Shown in pieces: positions 7,688-14,703 of a DNA stretch of 14,703 bases. The position numbers were made by a program, and so were the translations under genes. Under the pieces are notes generated by a model. It ran no database searches. It was not told the DNA's origin and worked only from the letters and a program-made list of their open reading frames with translations. Positions within the stretch are counted from its first letter, which is position 1. The number at the start of each line of letters is the position of its first letter. The stretch comes from Bacteroidia bacterium (lineage in GTDB: Bacteria; Bacteroidota; Bacteroidia; Cytophagales; Cyclobacteriaceae): NCBI GenBank assembly GCA_025356795.1, contig JANXRR010000022.1, positions 1 through 14,703 on the forward strand, in the 5' to 3' direction.

Positions 7688-7986
7688 AGTTACAGGTGCA
7701 TTCTATTCATTTTACTGCGGATCAAAAATTGATCGGTTTTATCGAACAAAAGGTAAATAAACTCGAAACATTTTATGATCGATTGGTTTCAGGAGAAGTT
7801 TTTTTACGGTTGAATAACGAAGGGATCGAAAATAAAACGGTGGAAATAAAATTAAAAGTACCTGGCAGTCAATTGTTTGCTAAAGAGCAAGCGAAATCAT
7901 TTGAGGCTGCTGCTGATTTAGCTACTGAAGCGCTTAGAAATCAACTAAAGAGGTTTAAAACAAAAATTAAGAACGGCAGAGTATAG
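7684..7986 (+). CDS. hpf: Short ribosome hibernation-promoting factor (HPF/RaiA family)
   Basis: Proteins of this family bind the 30S decoding region and stabilise inactive ribosomes in starvation or stationary phase. The 100-residue product is the short form, lacking the C-terminal dimerisation domain of long HPF. It has the family's beta-alpha-beta-beta-beta-alpha pattern: KLQVHSIHFTAD at the start, a helix through FIEQKVNKLETFYDR, VEIKLKVPG in the sheet, and a final basic helix around ALRNQLKRFKTKIK. The ATG overlaps the end of the xerC remnant by 4 nt, suggesting coupled translation inherited from an intact xer-hpf pair. I see no clear promoter of its own. Transcripts may start inside the remnant or read through the rpsU terminator. 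Confidence 0.93.
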   Translation: MKLQVHSIHFTADQKLIGFIEQKVNKLETFYDRLVSGEVFLRLNNEGIENKTVEIKLKVPGSQLFAKEQAKSFEAAADLATEALRNQLKRFKTKIKNGRV

Positions 7987-8000
7987 ATTTAACGCTAAAC

Positions 8001-8039
8001 AAAAGAGGCGGTCTCATATTATTGAGATCGCCTCTTTTT
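8001..8039. terminator. Bidirectional terminator between convergent hpf and metK
   Basis: A 16-bp stem pairs 8001-8016 with 8023-8038 (one G-T pair) around a 6-nt loop. It contains AGAGGCG/CGCCTCT. A T-run follows on the plus strand, and the A-run at 8001-8004 supplies the T-run on the minus strand. It fits the convergent gene ends on both sides. Confidence 0.92.
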
Positions 8040-8057
8040 GTTTTTAGCCGCAGTTAA

Positions 8058-9314
8058 TTAGGCAAGCTTAAATGCTTTCTTCACAGCATCTATGTAATCT
8101 AATTTCTCCCATGGAAATAATTCAACTGTAGTTTTTAATTCATTCCTTTTTCCTTTATTGAAAATCTTCTCAACAACTTTTGCCTCTCTTCCCATGTGGC
8201 CATAGGCGGCTGTTTCTGAATAAATGGGTGTTCTTAATTTAAAACGCTCTTCGATAAAATAAGGACGCATATCAAAGATTGAAGCAATTTTTTGCGAAAT
8301 CTGACCATCGGTCATTCCTACCTTAGATGTGCCATACGTGTTTACATATAAGCCAACCGGTTTAGCTACGCCAATCGCATACGCAACCTGAACCAAAGCC
8401 TCGTCACACACACCAGCGGCCACTAGATTCTTGGCAATATGGCGTGTTGCATAAGCGGCTGAACGATCTACTTTAGAAGGATCTTTACCTGAGAAAGCAC
8501 CACCACCATGAGCTCCTTTTCCACCATAGGTATCAACAATAATTTTTCTACCAGTTAAACCAGTATCTCCGTGAGGGCCACCTATTACAAATTTTCCTGT
8601 AGGATTAACATGGTACTTTATATCACCAACAAAAAGCTTTTGAATCCTTTTTGGTAATTTTTTCATGATGCGCGGAACAAGAACATTGATTACGTCATCT
8701 TTGATTTGCTTCAGCATGATTGCATCCTTAGCGAAATCATCATGCTGAGTTGAAATCACAATAGTATCAATACGCTGAGGCTTATTGTCATCGCTGTATT
8801 CAATGGTAACTTGAGACTTTGCATCAGGCCGAAGGTACTTCATCACTTTGCCTTCCTTACGGATAACAGCAAGTTCTTTCAATAAAAGGTGAGCAAGTTC
8901 TAGAGGAAGAGGCATAAAATTATCTGTTTCGCTTGTTGCGTAGCCAAACATCATACCTTGGTCACCAGCACCTTGATCTTCCTTCTTTTTGCGCTCAACG
9001 CCTTGGTTGATATCAGCCGATTGCTCATGAATGGCAGAAAATATCCCGCAAGAGTTAGCCTCAAACATGTATTCACTTTTTGTATAGCCGATTTTACGGA
9101 TTACTTCGCGAGCAATTTCTTGTACGTCTAAGTAAGCTTCTGATTTTACTTCACCAGCCAACACAACTTGACCTGTGGTAACCAGTGTTTCACACGCTAC
9201 TTTTGAGGAAGGATCGTACGCTAAAAAATAATCGATAAGTGCGTCAGAGATTTGGTCAGCAACTTTATCAGGATGACCTTCAGAAACGGACTCGGAAGTG
9301 AATAAATATGCCAT
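8058..9314 (-). CDS. metK: S-adenosylmethionine synthetase
   Basis: MetK condenses methionine and ATP to S-adenosylmethionine, the methyl donor for reactions such as that of the neighbouring RsmI-like methylase. From the ATG at 9314 the protein is 418 residues and starts [20 protein letters not shown], the usual family beginning. An eight-codon upstream extension to 9338 is rejected because it overlaps the promoter. Signature 1 [11 protein letters not shown] is at 115-125, signature 2 GGGAFSGKD at 270-278, and the ATP-site HPDK at 14-17. The enzyme acts as a cytoplasmic tetramer. Its leader is only about 15-20 nt, so there is no room for a SAM riboswitch. It is convergent with hpf and has its own promoter candidate just after the end of the upstream methylase gene. 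Confidence 0.98.
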   Translation of the reverse strand: MAYLFTSESVSEGHPDKVADQISDALIDYFLAYDPSSKVACETLVTTGQVVLAGEVKSEAYLDVQEIAREVIRKIGYTKSEYMFEANSCGIFSAIHEQSADINQGVERKKKEDQGAGDQGMMFGYATSETDNFMPLPLELAHLLLKELAVIRKEGKVMKYLRPDAKSQVTIEYSDDNKPQRIDTIVISTQHDDFAKDAIMLKQIKDDVINVLVPRIMKKLPKRIQKLFVGDIKYHVNPTGKFVIGGPHGDTGLTGRKIIVDTYGGKGAHGGGAFSGKDPSKVDRSAAYATRHIAKNLVAAGVCDEALVQVAYAIGVAKPVGLYVNTYGTSKVGMTDGQISQKIASIFDMRPYFIEERFKLRTPIYSETAAYGHMGREAKVVEKIFNKGKRNELKTTVELFPWEKLDYIDAVKKAFKLA

Positions 9315-9335
9315 GCGGTTTTTTTTATTAAGTCG

Positions 9336-9368
9336 CAAATTTAAACTTTTATTTCATTGATAAAACAA
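9336..9368 (-). promoter_or_regulatory. Probable metK promoter
   Basis: On the minus strand TTG (9366-9368), a 22-nt spacer and TAAATTTG (9336-9343) approximate the Bacteroidota pattern; the spacer is slightly long. The box lies 21 nt before the metK ATG. Confidence 0.55.
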
Positions 9369-9373
9369 GGAGA

Positions 9374-10084
9374 TTATTGAGCCAAGAACAAAAAGGTGGT
9401 ATTCACTTTTTTTAATTGCAGAGGCTCTTTTGTCCACTCTAGGATTGGCTTAGAAATCAGTTGTTGATTTGAAGAGGTCAAATCCATGGCAACACATAAA
9501 AGAGTTGTTGGCTTTAATGACTTGATTAAGTTCCCTAACAAAGAATTATTTCTAAAGGGAGTCTCGATAAATAATTGTGTTTGGTTTTTTACTGAGGATT
9601 CCTTTTCAAGTTCTTTAATTTTTAATGATGCTTCTTTCGCTTCAATTGGCAAATAGCCATGAAAAGCAAATTGTTGACCATTCAATCCAGAGCCCATCAA
9701 CGCTAAAAGAATGGATGAGGGGCCAACCAACGGGATGACTTTGATTTTGTTTTGATGCGCAAACTGAACGGCAATAGCTCCCGGATCGGCTACACCCGGG
9801 CAACCCGATTCACTTATAATTCCAATGTCATTACCTTCTAGCAAGGGTTTCATTAATGAGGGCAACTCGCTTTTAGATGTTTCCTTATTTAGCACCTGAA
9901 AGTCGAGGGTTTCGATTGAATCGAAAATCTTAAGGCTGCTGAAATATCTTCGTGCGGTGCGCACATCCTCGGCCAGAAAAAAACGAAGAGGCTTTAAAGC
10001 TTCAATAACTTGTGCCGGAATTACGGCATGCTGAGTTCCCTCCGCAATAATGTTGGGAATAAGAAAAAGTGTTCCTGATTTCAA
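9374..10084 (-). CDS. SAM-dependent methyltransferase of the tetrapyrrole methylase family, RsmI-like
   Basis: The 236-residue protein belongs to the RsmI-type branch of the corrin/porphyrin methylase fold. It has the N-terminal GTLFLIP strand, AEDVRTARRYF (38-48, matching the RsmI AEDTR motif), GIISESGCPGVADPG (88-102), VIPLVGPSSILLALMGSGL (116-134) and FIETPFRN (172-179). RsmI 2'-O-methylates C1402 of 16S rRNA. This protein is shorter than the roughly 280-residue E. coli enzyme and lacks its C-terminal extension, so the exact target is uncertain. The start is TTG at 10084: an in-frame TAA lies three codons upstream and the first internal ATG is near residue 78, too late for the fold. It begins one base after the hydrolase stop, so the two genes form an operon. 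Confidence 0.85.
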   Translation of the reverse strand: MKSGTLFLIPNIIAEGTQHAVIPAQVIEALKPLRFFLAEDVRTARRYFSSLKIFDSIETLDFQVLNKETSKSELPSLMKPLLEGNDIGIISESGCPGVADPGAIAVQFAHQNKIKVIPLVGPSSILLALMGSGLNGQQFAFHGYLPIEAKEASLKIKELEKESSVKNQTQLFIETPFRNNSLLGNLIKSLKPTTLLCVAMDLTSSNQQLISKPILEWTKEPLQLKKVNTTFLFLAQ

Positions 10085-10085
10085 G

Positions 10086-10850
10086 CTAGTTTACTTTAAT
10101 GAACTTTAATACCTCTTGTGAAAACTCTATGGGTTTTTCCGCTTGTACCCAATGGCCAGAATCGATAGTCACAAACTCTGCTTTTGTAAATATCTTTTTA
10201 ATCAACTCTTCATCTCCCGTTTTATAGTATTTTGATTTAAGACCTTTGATGAATAAACTAGGCTTGTCATAAGTGCCGCTATACTTCATACCTTCTCCTA
10301 TTTCTTCGATGTGCTTATCAATAGCAGCTACATTTAGTTTCCATGCAAAGCCTCCTTCTGAATTTCGCACAAGATTTTTCAACAGGAATTGTCGTTCAGA
10401 ATTATCGAGTACATATCGGCCCAAAAACTCTTCTGCTTCGTTTCTTGACTTTAGATCGGCCAAAGGCATTTTTGTAAGTCCTTCCAAAATCTGATCATGA
10501 TGAATCGGGTAATCTTTTGGCACGATGTCAACTACAATAATTTTTTGAGCTACGTCCGGATATTTCACAGCAAAGTTCATAACAGCCTTTCCACCCATAG
10601 AATGACCAATTATGATTGGATCCTTTAAGTTGTGAGCCTGAATAAATTCATAAATATCCTCTGCCAAAAGCTTATAATTAAACTCATCGCTGTGAGGAGA
10701 TTGCCCATGATTTCGCTGGTCAACAAGATAAACATGGAACGATTCAGCGAATGTCTTTGCAAGGGTAAACCAATTATCAGACGACCCAAATAGCCCATGA
10801 AGTATTATTAAGGGTTGCCCTTGGCCAGATTCGCGAAAAAAAAGCTTCAT
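10086..10850 (-). CDS. Alpha/beta-hydrolase, YbfF-like esterase
   Basis: This is a 254-residue cytoplasmic alpha/beta-hydrolase with no signal peptide. The oxyanion-hole segment HGLFGSSDNW is at 18-27, DQRNHGQS at 44-51, and the nucleophile elbow GHSMGG has Ser84. The catalytic His is probably His233 in DSGHWVQAEKP. DQRNHG and the HGLFGS..NW pattern are typical of YbfF-type esterases, which hydrolyse short acyl esters and thioesters in vitro; the natural substrate is unknown. It is the first gene of a minus-strand pair with the RsmI-like methylase, with one base between stop and start. It is divergent from lysA. The pairing does not point to an obvious joint function. Confidence 0.9.
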   Translation of the reverse strand: MKLFFRESGQGQPLIILHGLFGSSDNWFTLAKTFAESFHVYLVDQRNHGQSPHSDEFNYKLLAEDIYEFIQAHNLKDPIIIGHSMGGKAVMNFAVKYPDVAQKIIVVDIVPKDYPIHHDQILEGLTKMPLADLKSRNEAEEFLGRYVLDNSERQFLLKNLVRNSEGGFAWKLNVAAIDKHIEEIGEGMKYSGTYDKPSLFIKGLKSKYYKTGDEELIKKIFTKAEFVTIDSGHWVQAEKPIEFSQEVLKFIKVN

Positions 10851-10898
10851 GTTTCAATCTTTATTAAATGCCAAGATAAAAGGAAAAATCATTACTGA

Positions 10899-10906
10899 TA
10901 TATTTG
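10899..10906 (+). promoter_or_regulatory. Probable -7 box for lysA
   Basis: TATATTTG matches TAnnTTTG and ends 48 nt before the lysA ATG. No TTG occurs at the expected upstream spacing, so the call is partial. Confidence 0.45.
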
Positions 10907-10954
10907 CCGTTTAGTCATACTAGTTCAGAAACAAAAAAATAATTTAGTCTTTTT

Positions 10955-12190
10955 ATGCTTCACATAACTTCAGAGGGCTTTAAAATCCAAGACGTTTCTG
11001 TTAATAATTTGGTTCATCAATTTGGTACACCGCTCTACGTCTATGACGGAAAAAAAATAATAGAACAACTTAAGAAGTTACAAACTGCCTTTGCAGGATG
11101 TGATGTAAAAGTAAAGTTTGCCGCCAAAGCCCTTACCAATATTTCCATTTTAAAGCTGCTCAAGAAAAATGGATCGGGGATTGACGTTGTCTCTATCAAC
11201 GAAGCGAAGCTGGCCCTAAAAGTGGGCTTTGTGCCAAGTGAGATTATGTTCACATCAAACTGCATTGATTTAGTTGAAGTAAGCGAAGGCGTTCAGCTTG
11301 GACTTAATATTAACTTAGATAATCTTTCTATTCTAGAGCAGTATGGCAAAAAGTATGGTAACAATTATCCTTGTTGTCTTCGCCTCAACCCTAGCATATT
11401 AGCAGGTGGAAATTATAAAATCTCAACAGGTCATAAGCTTTCAAAGTTTGGTATACCCATTGAACAACTCACTCAAATCAATGAGTTAATTCTTCGCTAT
11501 AAAATTGACATTAATGGGCTTCATATCCATACTGGCTCTGAGATTTCAGACACAGAAGTCTTTATCAAAATGGCGACTATTCTATTTGATTGGGCCAAGG
11601 ATTTTCCTCATGTAAAATTTCTCGATTTTGGTGGTGGCTTTAAAGTTGCTTATAAAGCTGGCGACAAAGAGACCAATGTGAATGAGATTGGGTCCCACTT
11701 GGAAAAACTATTTGAAGCGTTTGAAAAGTCAACGGGCAGGAAACTTCAAATGTGGATAGAGCCGGGGAAATTTTTAGTAAGTGATGCTGGTTCGCTTCTT
11801 ACCAAAGTGAATACAGTAAAGAAAAACCCAACAATCACTTTTGTGGGGGTCAACACAGGTTTAAATCATTTGATTAGACCTATGATGTATGATGCGTACC
11901 ATGAAATTGTAAATGTTTCAAATCCAGAAGGTAATGAACATGTCTATACCATAGTAGGCAATATTTGCGAAACAGATACACTTGGATCAGATAGAAAATT
12001 AACTGAAGTGCGAGAGGGAGATATTTTGGTAATCAAAAATGCTGGTGCCTATGGATATTCAATGGCATCAAATTACAATTCAAGGTTTCGCCCGGCTGAA
12101 GTATTGATTTATAATGGGAAAGCCCAGCTTATTCGTGAACGCGATACACTCGAGGATATTTTGAGAGGACAAGTGGAGGTGGAGATTTAA
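10955..12190 (+). CDS. lysA: Diaminopimelate decarboxylase
   Basis: LysA removes CO2 from meso-diaminopimelate to give lysine, the last step of lysine biosynthesis, using PLP. The 411-residue protein has the fold-III decarboxylase pattern: FAAKALTN with the PLP-binding Lys58, HIHTGS at 190-195, and the phosphate-binding DFGGGF at 224-229. IEPGKF follows at 268-273, GNICETDTLG (335-344) carries the Cys338 active-site residue from the partner subunit, and GAYGYSMASNYN is at 364-375. A lysine stands where many family members have EPGR, a conservative change. Ornithine decarboxylase is unlikely given the C-E-(S/T)-D motif and the LysA-like C-terminus. It is followed after 62 bp by the flavoprotein gene on the same strand, probably in one transcript. 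Confidence 0.94.
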   Translation: MLHITSEGFKIQDVSVNNLVHQFGTPLYVYDGKKIIEQLKKLQTAFAGCDVKVKFAAKALTNISILKLLKKNGSGIDVVSINEAKLALKVGFVPSEIMFTSNCIDLVEVSEGVQLGLNINLDNLSILEQYGKKYGNNYPCCLRLNPSILAGGNYKISTGHKLSKFGIPIEQLTQINELILRYKIDINGLHIHTGSEISDTEVFIKMATILFDWAKDFPHVKFLDFGGGFKVAYKAGDKETNVNEIGSHLEKLFEAFEKSTGRKLQMWIEPGKFLVSDAGSLLTKVNTVKKNPTITFVGVNTGLNHLIRPMMYDAYHEIVNVSNPEGNEHVYTIVGNICETDTLGSDRKLTEVREGDILVIKNAGAYGYSMASNYNSRFRPAEVLIYNGKAQLIRERDTLEDILRGQVEVEI

Positions 12191-12226
12191 GACAGTTGCT
12201 ACTTACAAGATTCAAGTTTTTCTATT

Positions 12227-12256
12227 ATGAATAACATGACGAAGAATAAAAGTTGA
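12227..12256 (+). other. Nine-codon ORF overlapping the start of the flavoprotein gene
   Basis: ATG at 12227 opens a frame of nine codons (MNNMTKNKS) whose TGA at 12254-12256 overlaps the TTG start codon at 12253-12255. It could be a coupled leader peptide. It could also be the original N-terminus of the flavoprotein, split off by a small indel, or chance. Confidence 0.25.
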
Positions 12257-13494
12257 GCAAATCCCAATCATTCGATCTTATTGTAATAGGCGGAGGAGCC
12301 GCAGGATTCTTTGGTGCTATCATAGCCGCTGAATTAAATCCTACTTTAAAAATTTTAATACTTGAAAAAACACCAAAGCTTTTATCAAAGGTGAAAGTAA
12401 GTGGCGGTGGCCGTTGCAATGTTACCCACCATTGCTTCGAGTCTACACCTCTTTCCAAACATTATCCTCGGGGGCAAAAAGAATTGAAAGAAATTTTCCG
12501 GAGTTTTCAGGCAGCTGATATGATGAAGTGGCTTGCTGTGAAAGGAGTATCTCTTAAAGCGGAAGATGACGGGCGAATGTTTCCCACAACGGATGATTCT
12601 CAAACCATCATAGATTGTTTCTTGAATGAAGCCCAACGCCTAAAAATTCAGGTTATGACAAACGAAGGTGCCGAAGAAGTTATTCACTCAACGCAATTCA
12701 CAATTAGAACAAGCAGTGATAAAATCTTTCAAGCAACTAAAATTTTGGTGGCAATTGGTGGGCATAATCAACCGAGAGCGTATGAATGGATTGAAAAGTT
12801 GGGTCATAGAATCACTCCACCTATACCTTCCCTCTTTACGTTTAATGATTCGCAAAAGGAATTCAAAGACTTGATGGGCATTGCTGTGCCCATTGCTAAA
12901 ATAAAAATTGCAGGCACCCAGTTTTTTGAAATTGGCCCCGTGCTTATTACTCATTGGGGCTTAAGTGGACCAGCAGTCATTAAGCTATCAGCTTGGGCGG
13001 CTGAGTACCTACATCAAATTAATTATCAATTCACCGCACTGGTAAGTTGGATTGGCGATGCAAACGAAGATGACCTGCGGCAAAAATTAAGATCACAGCA
13101 AGAAACAAGAAGTAAACAAAGTGTTTCAAAGAACCCGATGTTTGAATTGCCCCAACGGTTGTGGACTCGCCTTTGCGACCTTGCTGAAATAGAAGAAAAG
13201 AAAGTTTGGGCTGAACTTCCGACTAGAAATTTGAACAAGCTAGTTGAGTTTTTAATCCGCTGCCCCTTTAACATGAAAGGCAAAACCACTTTTAAAGAGG
13301 AGTTTGTAATCTGTGGAGGTGTGGATTTAAAAGGGATCAATATTTCCACCATGGAAAGTAAAAAGATCAACAACTTATTTTTTGTTGGTGAGGTTTTGAA
13401 TATTGACGGTGAGACTGGCGGGTTTAACTTCCAAGCAGCATGGAGTACATCGTATGTTGCTGCTAAAGAAATAGTAAGGCCAAACCCAAGGTAG
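12253..13494 (+). CDS. HI0933/BaiN-family flavoprotein (NAD(P)/FAD-dependent oxidoreductase)
   Basis: The 413-residue protein belongs to the HI0933-like flavoprotein family, often labelled aminoacetone oxidase or BaiN; the physiological reaction is generally unknown. It has the FAD-binding Rossmann motif VIGGGAAGFFGAI (11-23), the family signature SGGGRCNVTH (50-59), GRMFPTTDDSQ (107-117), and ILVAIGGHNQPR in the second dinucleotide-contact region. Near the C-terminus, FFVGEVLNIDGETGGFNFQ closes the FAD site. The start is TTG: an in-frame TAA lies two codons upstream, and the next internal ATG is near residue 90, beyond the FAD motif. A nine-codon ORF ends across this TTG. It lies 62 bp after lysA on the same strand and is likely co-transcribed. 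No clear terminator follows. Confidence 0.92.
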   Translation: MSKSQSFDLIVIGGGAAGFFGAIIAAELNPTLKILILEKTPKLLSKVKVSGGGRCNVTHHCFESTPLSKHYPRGQKELKEIFRSFQAADMMKWLAVKGVSLKAEDDGRMFPTTDDSQTIIDCFLNEAQRLKIQVMTNEGAEEVIHSTQFTIRTSSDKIFQATKILVAIGGHNQPRAYEWIEKLGHRITPPIPSLFTFNDSQKEFKDLMGIAVPIAKIKIAGTQFFEIGPVLITHWGLSGPAVIKLSAWAAEYLHQINYQFTALVSWIGDANEDDLRQKLRSQQETRSKQSVSKNPMFELPQRLWTRLCDLAEIEEKKVWAELPTRNLNKLVEFLIRCPFNMKGKTTFKEEFVICGGVDLKGINISTMESKKINNLFFVGEVLNIDGETGGFNFQAAWSTSYVAAKEIVRPNPR

Positions 13495-13790
13495 GGAAAC
13501 GCTAAAAACACTCCCTTTCCTTACTTCTGACATAACGGATATTTTTCAGTTCAATTTTGAAACGCGTTACAATGCAATCGGAAAAGAAAACAATTGAGGC
13601 ATCGGGGTCTATAGCAGAGATTGATGGCTTTTCCTTTGTTTGAACCTAACATAGGTAATCATTTCTTGTAATAATTTATCTAAATGCAGTTTACTAAAGT
13701 TCAAAAAATGAAATTGATCCAACGATATAAACAAATTGGTAATTAAATAAGCTTAGAAGCGATCATTGGAGTGAGATATAAAATGAGCAT
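13495..13790. other. Gene-poor spacer between the flavoprotein gene and tRNA-Phe
   Basis: About 300 bp hold no gene I can support. Only very short frames occur: 13572-13643 plus (23 codons), 13685-13747 plus (20 codons), and one of about 33 codons on the minus strand. None has a recognisable domain or a promoter match. No copy of the tRNA 3' end is present that would mark an integrated element. Confidence 0.6.
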
Positions 13791-13816
13791 AAAAAAAGCC
13801 TCATTTCTGAGGCTTT
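13791..13816 (-). terminator. Intrinsic terminator after tRNA-Phe
   Basis: Read on the minus strand, AAAGCCTCA and TGAGGCTTT form a 9-bp stem (13808-13816 with 13795-13803) around a 4-nt loop, followed by a run of Ts (13791-13797 complement). It begins 12 nt beyond the tRNA 3' end. Confidence 0.9.
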
Positions 13817-13827
13817 AGAGTCTTATG

Positions 13828-13900
13828 TGGTGACGGAGGGAATTGAACCCCCGACACAAGGATTTTCAGTCCTTTGCTCTACCAACTGAGCTACGTCACC
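13828..13900 (-). tRNA. tRNA-Phe(GAA)
   Basis: The minus strand folds as a 73-nt cloverleaf. It has a 7-bp acceptor stem (GGTGACG/CGTCACC), D stem GCTC/GAGC, and anticodon stem AAGGA/TCCTT with loop CTGAAAA (anticodon GAA). A 5-nt variable loop and a T arm GGGGG/CCCTC with TTCAATT follow, and discriminator A. The CCA end is not encoded. Promoter and terminator flank it closely, so it is a single-gene unit. Confidence 0.98.
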
Positions 13901-13913
13901 AGAAATAAGGCCA

Positions 13914-13944
13914 CAAAAGTAGATAATTTTAGCAGGGCTGCAAA
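13914..13944 (-). promoter_or_regulatory. Bacteroidota-type promoter for tRNA-Phe
   Basis: On the minus strand TTTG (13941-13944), 19 nt, and TACTTTTG (13914-13921) match the consensus exactly. The box ends 13 nt before the tRNA 5' end. Confidence 0.85.
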
Positions 13945-14017
13945 CTTACTTCATAAATTTTGCCTTTTGGTAGTTATAAATCGATTCCTAAACTAAATTC
14001 CCATCAAAATAAGCAAC

Positions 14018-14703
14018 ATGGAAGTTCTACAGCAAATTGTTTTCATTCTAGTGCTTGGTGGTGTTGGTTTTTGGGTTCGCAAAAGAATTCTTCGAATCAA
14101 AGCCAACATCAATTTAGGTAAGCCTAATAAAATCAATGATAATCCAAATCAACGGCTTAAGAATATACTTCTTATTGCTTTTGGCCAACAAAAAATGTTC
14201 AAAAAAATAACTCCCGCTGTGCTCCACTTTTTTATCTATGCTGGTTTTTTGATTATCAACCTTGAGGTACTGGAGTTTATTATTGATGGCATTTTTGGCA
14301 CTCATAGAATATTCGCCCCTGTTCTGGGGTCGCTCTATCCTATCTTAATGAACGTGTTTGAGTTTTTAGCGATGGCGGTTTTGAGTGCTTGCGTTTGTTT
14401 TTTGATCAGAAGGAATGTTACCAAAGTAGCACGGTTTCAATCGCCAGAGATTAAAGGCTGGTCTCGTTTAGATGCAAATCTTATACTTACCATCGAAATT
14501 ATTTTAATGATTGCTATTCTCACTATGAATGCCAGCGATCAGATTCTACAAACCCGCCAACCACATCATTATACTTCTACAGGGTCAATTTTTTTTAGCT
14601 CATTTTTAATACCTCTTCAAAATATACAAACATCAACACTCATAGTAATCGAACGCTTTGCCTGGTGGTTTCATATTATCGGTATTCTTGGCTTTAGTAT
14701 TTA
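14018..14703 (+). CDS. Membrane-bound Fe-S oxidoreductase (HdrE/NarI-like membrane domain), 3' end outside window
   Basis: The frame is open from ATG 14018 to the window edge (228 full codons). It encodes several hydrophobic segments: about 7-20, 65-90, 105-130, 155-171 and 207-228. Arg/Lys-rich loops lie between them. The sequence, including LHFFIYAGFLIINLEVLEFIIDGIFGTHR in parts, SRLDANLIL and ERFAWWFHIIGIL, resembles the N-terminal membrane domain of Bacteroidota (Fe-S)-binding proteins related to the b-type cytochrome subunits HdrE and NarI. In those proteins a C-terminal 4Fe-4S ferredoxin and CCG-type domain follow. His70 and His219 lie in membrane segments and could be haem ligands. The cysteine motifs that would prove the call are outside the window, and the electron donor and acceptor are unknown. 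It is divergent from tRNA-Phe. Confidence 0.8.
   Translation, partial: MEVLQQIVFILVLGGVGFWVRKRILRIKANINLGKPNKINDNPNQRLKNILLIAFGQQKMFKKITPAVLHFFIYAGFLIINLEVLEFIIDGIFGTHRIFAPVLGSLYPILMNVFEFLAMAVLSACVCFLIRRNVTKVARFQSPEIKGWSRLDANLILTIEIILMIAILTMNASDQILQTRQPHHYTSTGSIFFSSFLIPLQNIQTSTLIVIERFAWWFHIIGILGFSI

Noticed and set aside
9315..9338. Extended metK start at 9338
   Set aside because: The extra eight residues are not family-like and overlap the -7 box. [17 protein letters not shown] is the usual beginning.
9315..9373. SAM riboswitch before metK
   Set aside because: The leader after the likely start point is only about 15-20 nt, too short for any known SAM riboswitch class.
13026..13511. 161-codon minus-strand frame opposite the flavoprotein gene
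   Set aside because: It lies fully antisense to a well-supported conserved gene and has no recognisable motif.
13490..13526. Terminator after the flavoprotein gene (AGGGA/TCCCT)
   Set aside because: The stem is only 5 bp with a loop of about 14 nt and no proper T-run, so it is too weak to call.
13828..13900. tRNA-Phe as an occupied integration site
   Set aside because: No integrase gene and no repeat of the tRNA 3' end were seen within the neighbouring 300 bp.

Overview
The window looks like a chromosomal core-gene region of a Bacteroidota bacterium, probably in or near the Cytophagales. The evidence is AT-rich DNA, the infB-nusA-rimP and rpsU-(xerC)-hpf gene orders, the protein sequences, the lack of obvious Shine-Dalgarno sequences, and several copies of the Bacteroidota promoter pattern (TTTG or TTG, about 19-22 nt, then TAnnTTTG). 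No complete mobile element, CRISPR array or defence island is visible. The lineage is an inference from sequence features, without a database search.

Layout. Positions 1-3317 (minus strand) hold the translation/transcription operon rimP-nusA-infB, with infB cut by the window edge. Its likely promoter (3386-3416) lies upstream of a strong terminator-like hairpin (3337-3361), so the hairpin is inside the operon's leader. Positions 3447-5739 (minus) hold a two-gene UDP-sugar operon: UDP-glucose 6-dehydrogenase feeding UDP-glucuronate to a UDP-xylose synthase. A divergent intergenic region with an operator-like imperfect palindrome leads into an acyl-CoA dehydrogenase gene (5863-7032, plus), followed by rpsU with its own promoter and terminator.

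Positions 7370-7986 hold a truncated XerC-like recombinase remnant that overlaps hpf (ribosome hibernation factor) by four bases. A bidirectional terminator separates hpf from convergent metK. Further on are a minus-strand pair (alpha/beta hydrolase and an RsmI-like methylase) and a divergent plus-strand pair (lysA and an HI0933-family flavoprotein). A gene-poor stretch of about 330 bp follows, then tRNA-Phe(GAA) on the minus strand with a clear promoter and terminator. The window ends in the N-terminal membrane part of an iron-sulfur oxidoreductase-type protein (14018 onward).

Most of the content is housekeeping: translation initiation and ribosome maturation (infB, rimP, nusA, rpsU, hpf, tRNA-Phe), one-carbon and amino acid metabolism (metK, lysA), nucleotide-sugar supply, and beta-oxidation. 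The points most worth following up are the xerC remnant, the hairpin in the rimP-nusA-infB leader, and the TTG-started flavoprotein gene whose start overlaps the stop of a nine-codon ORF. I saw no convincing evidence of an entirely new multi-gene system.
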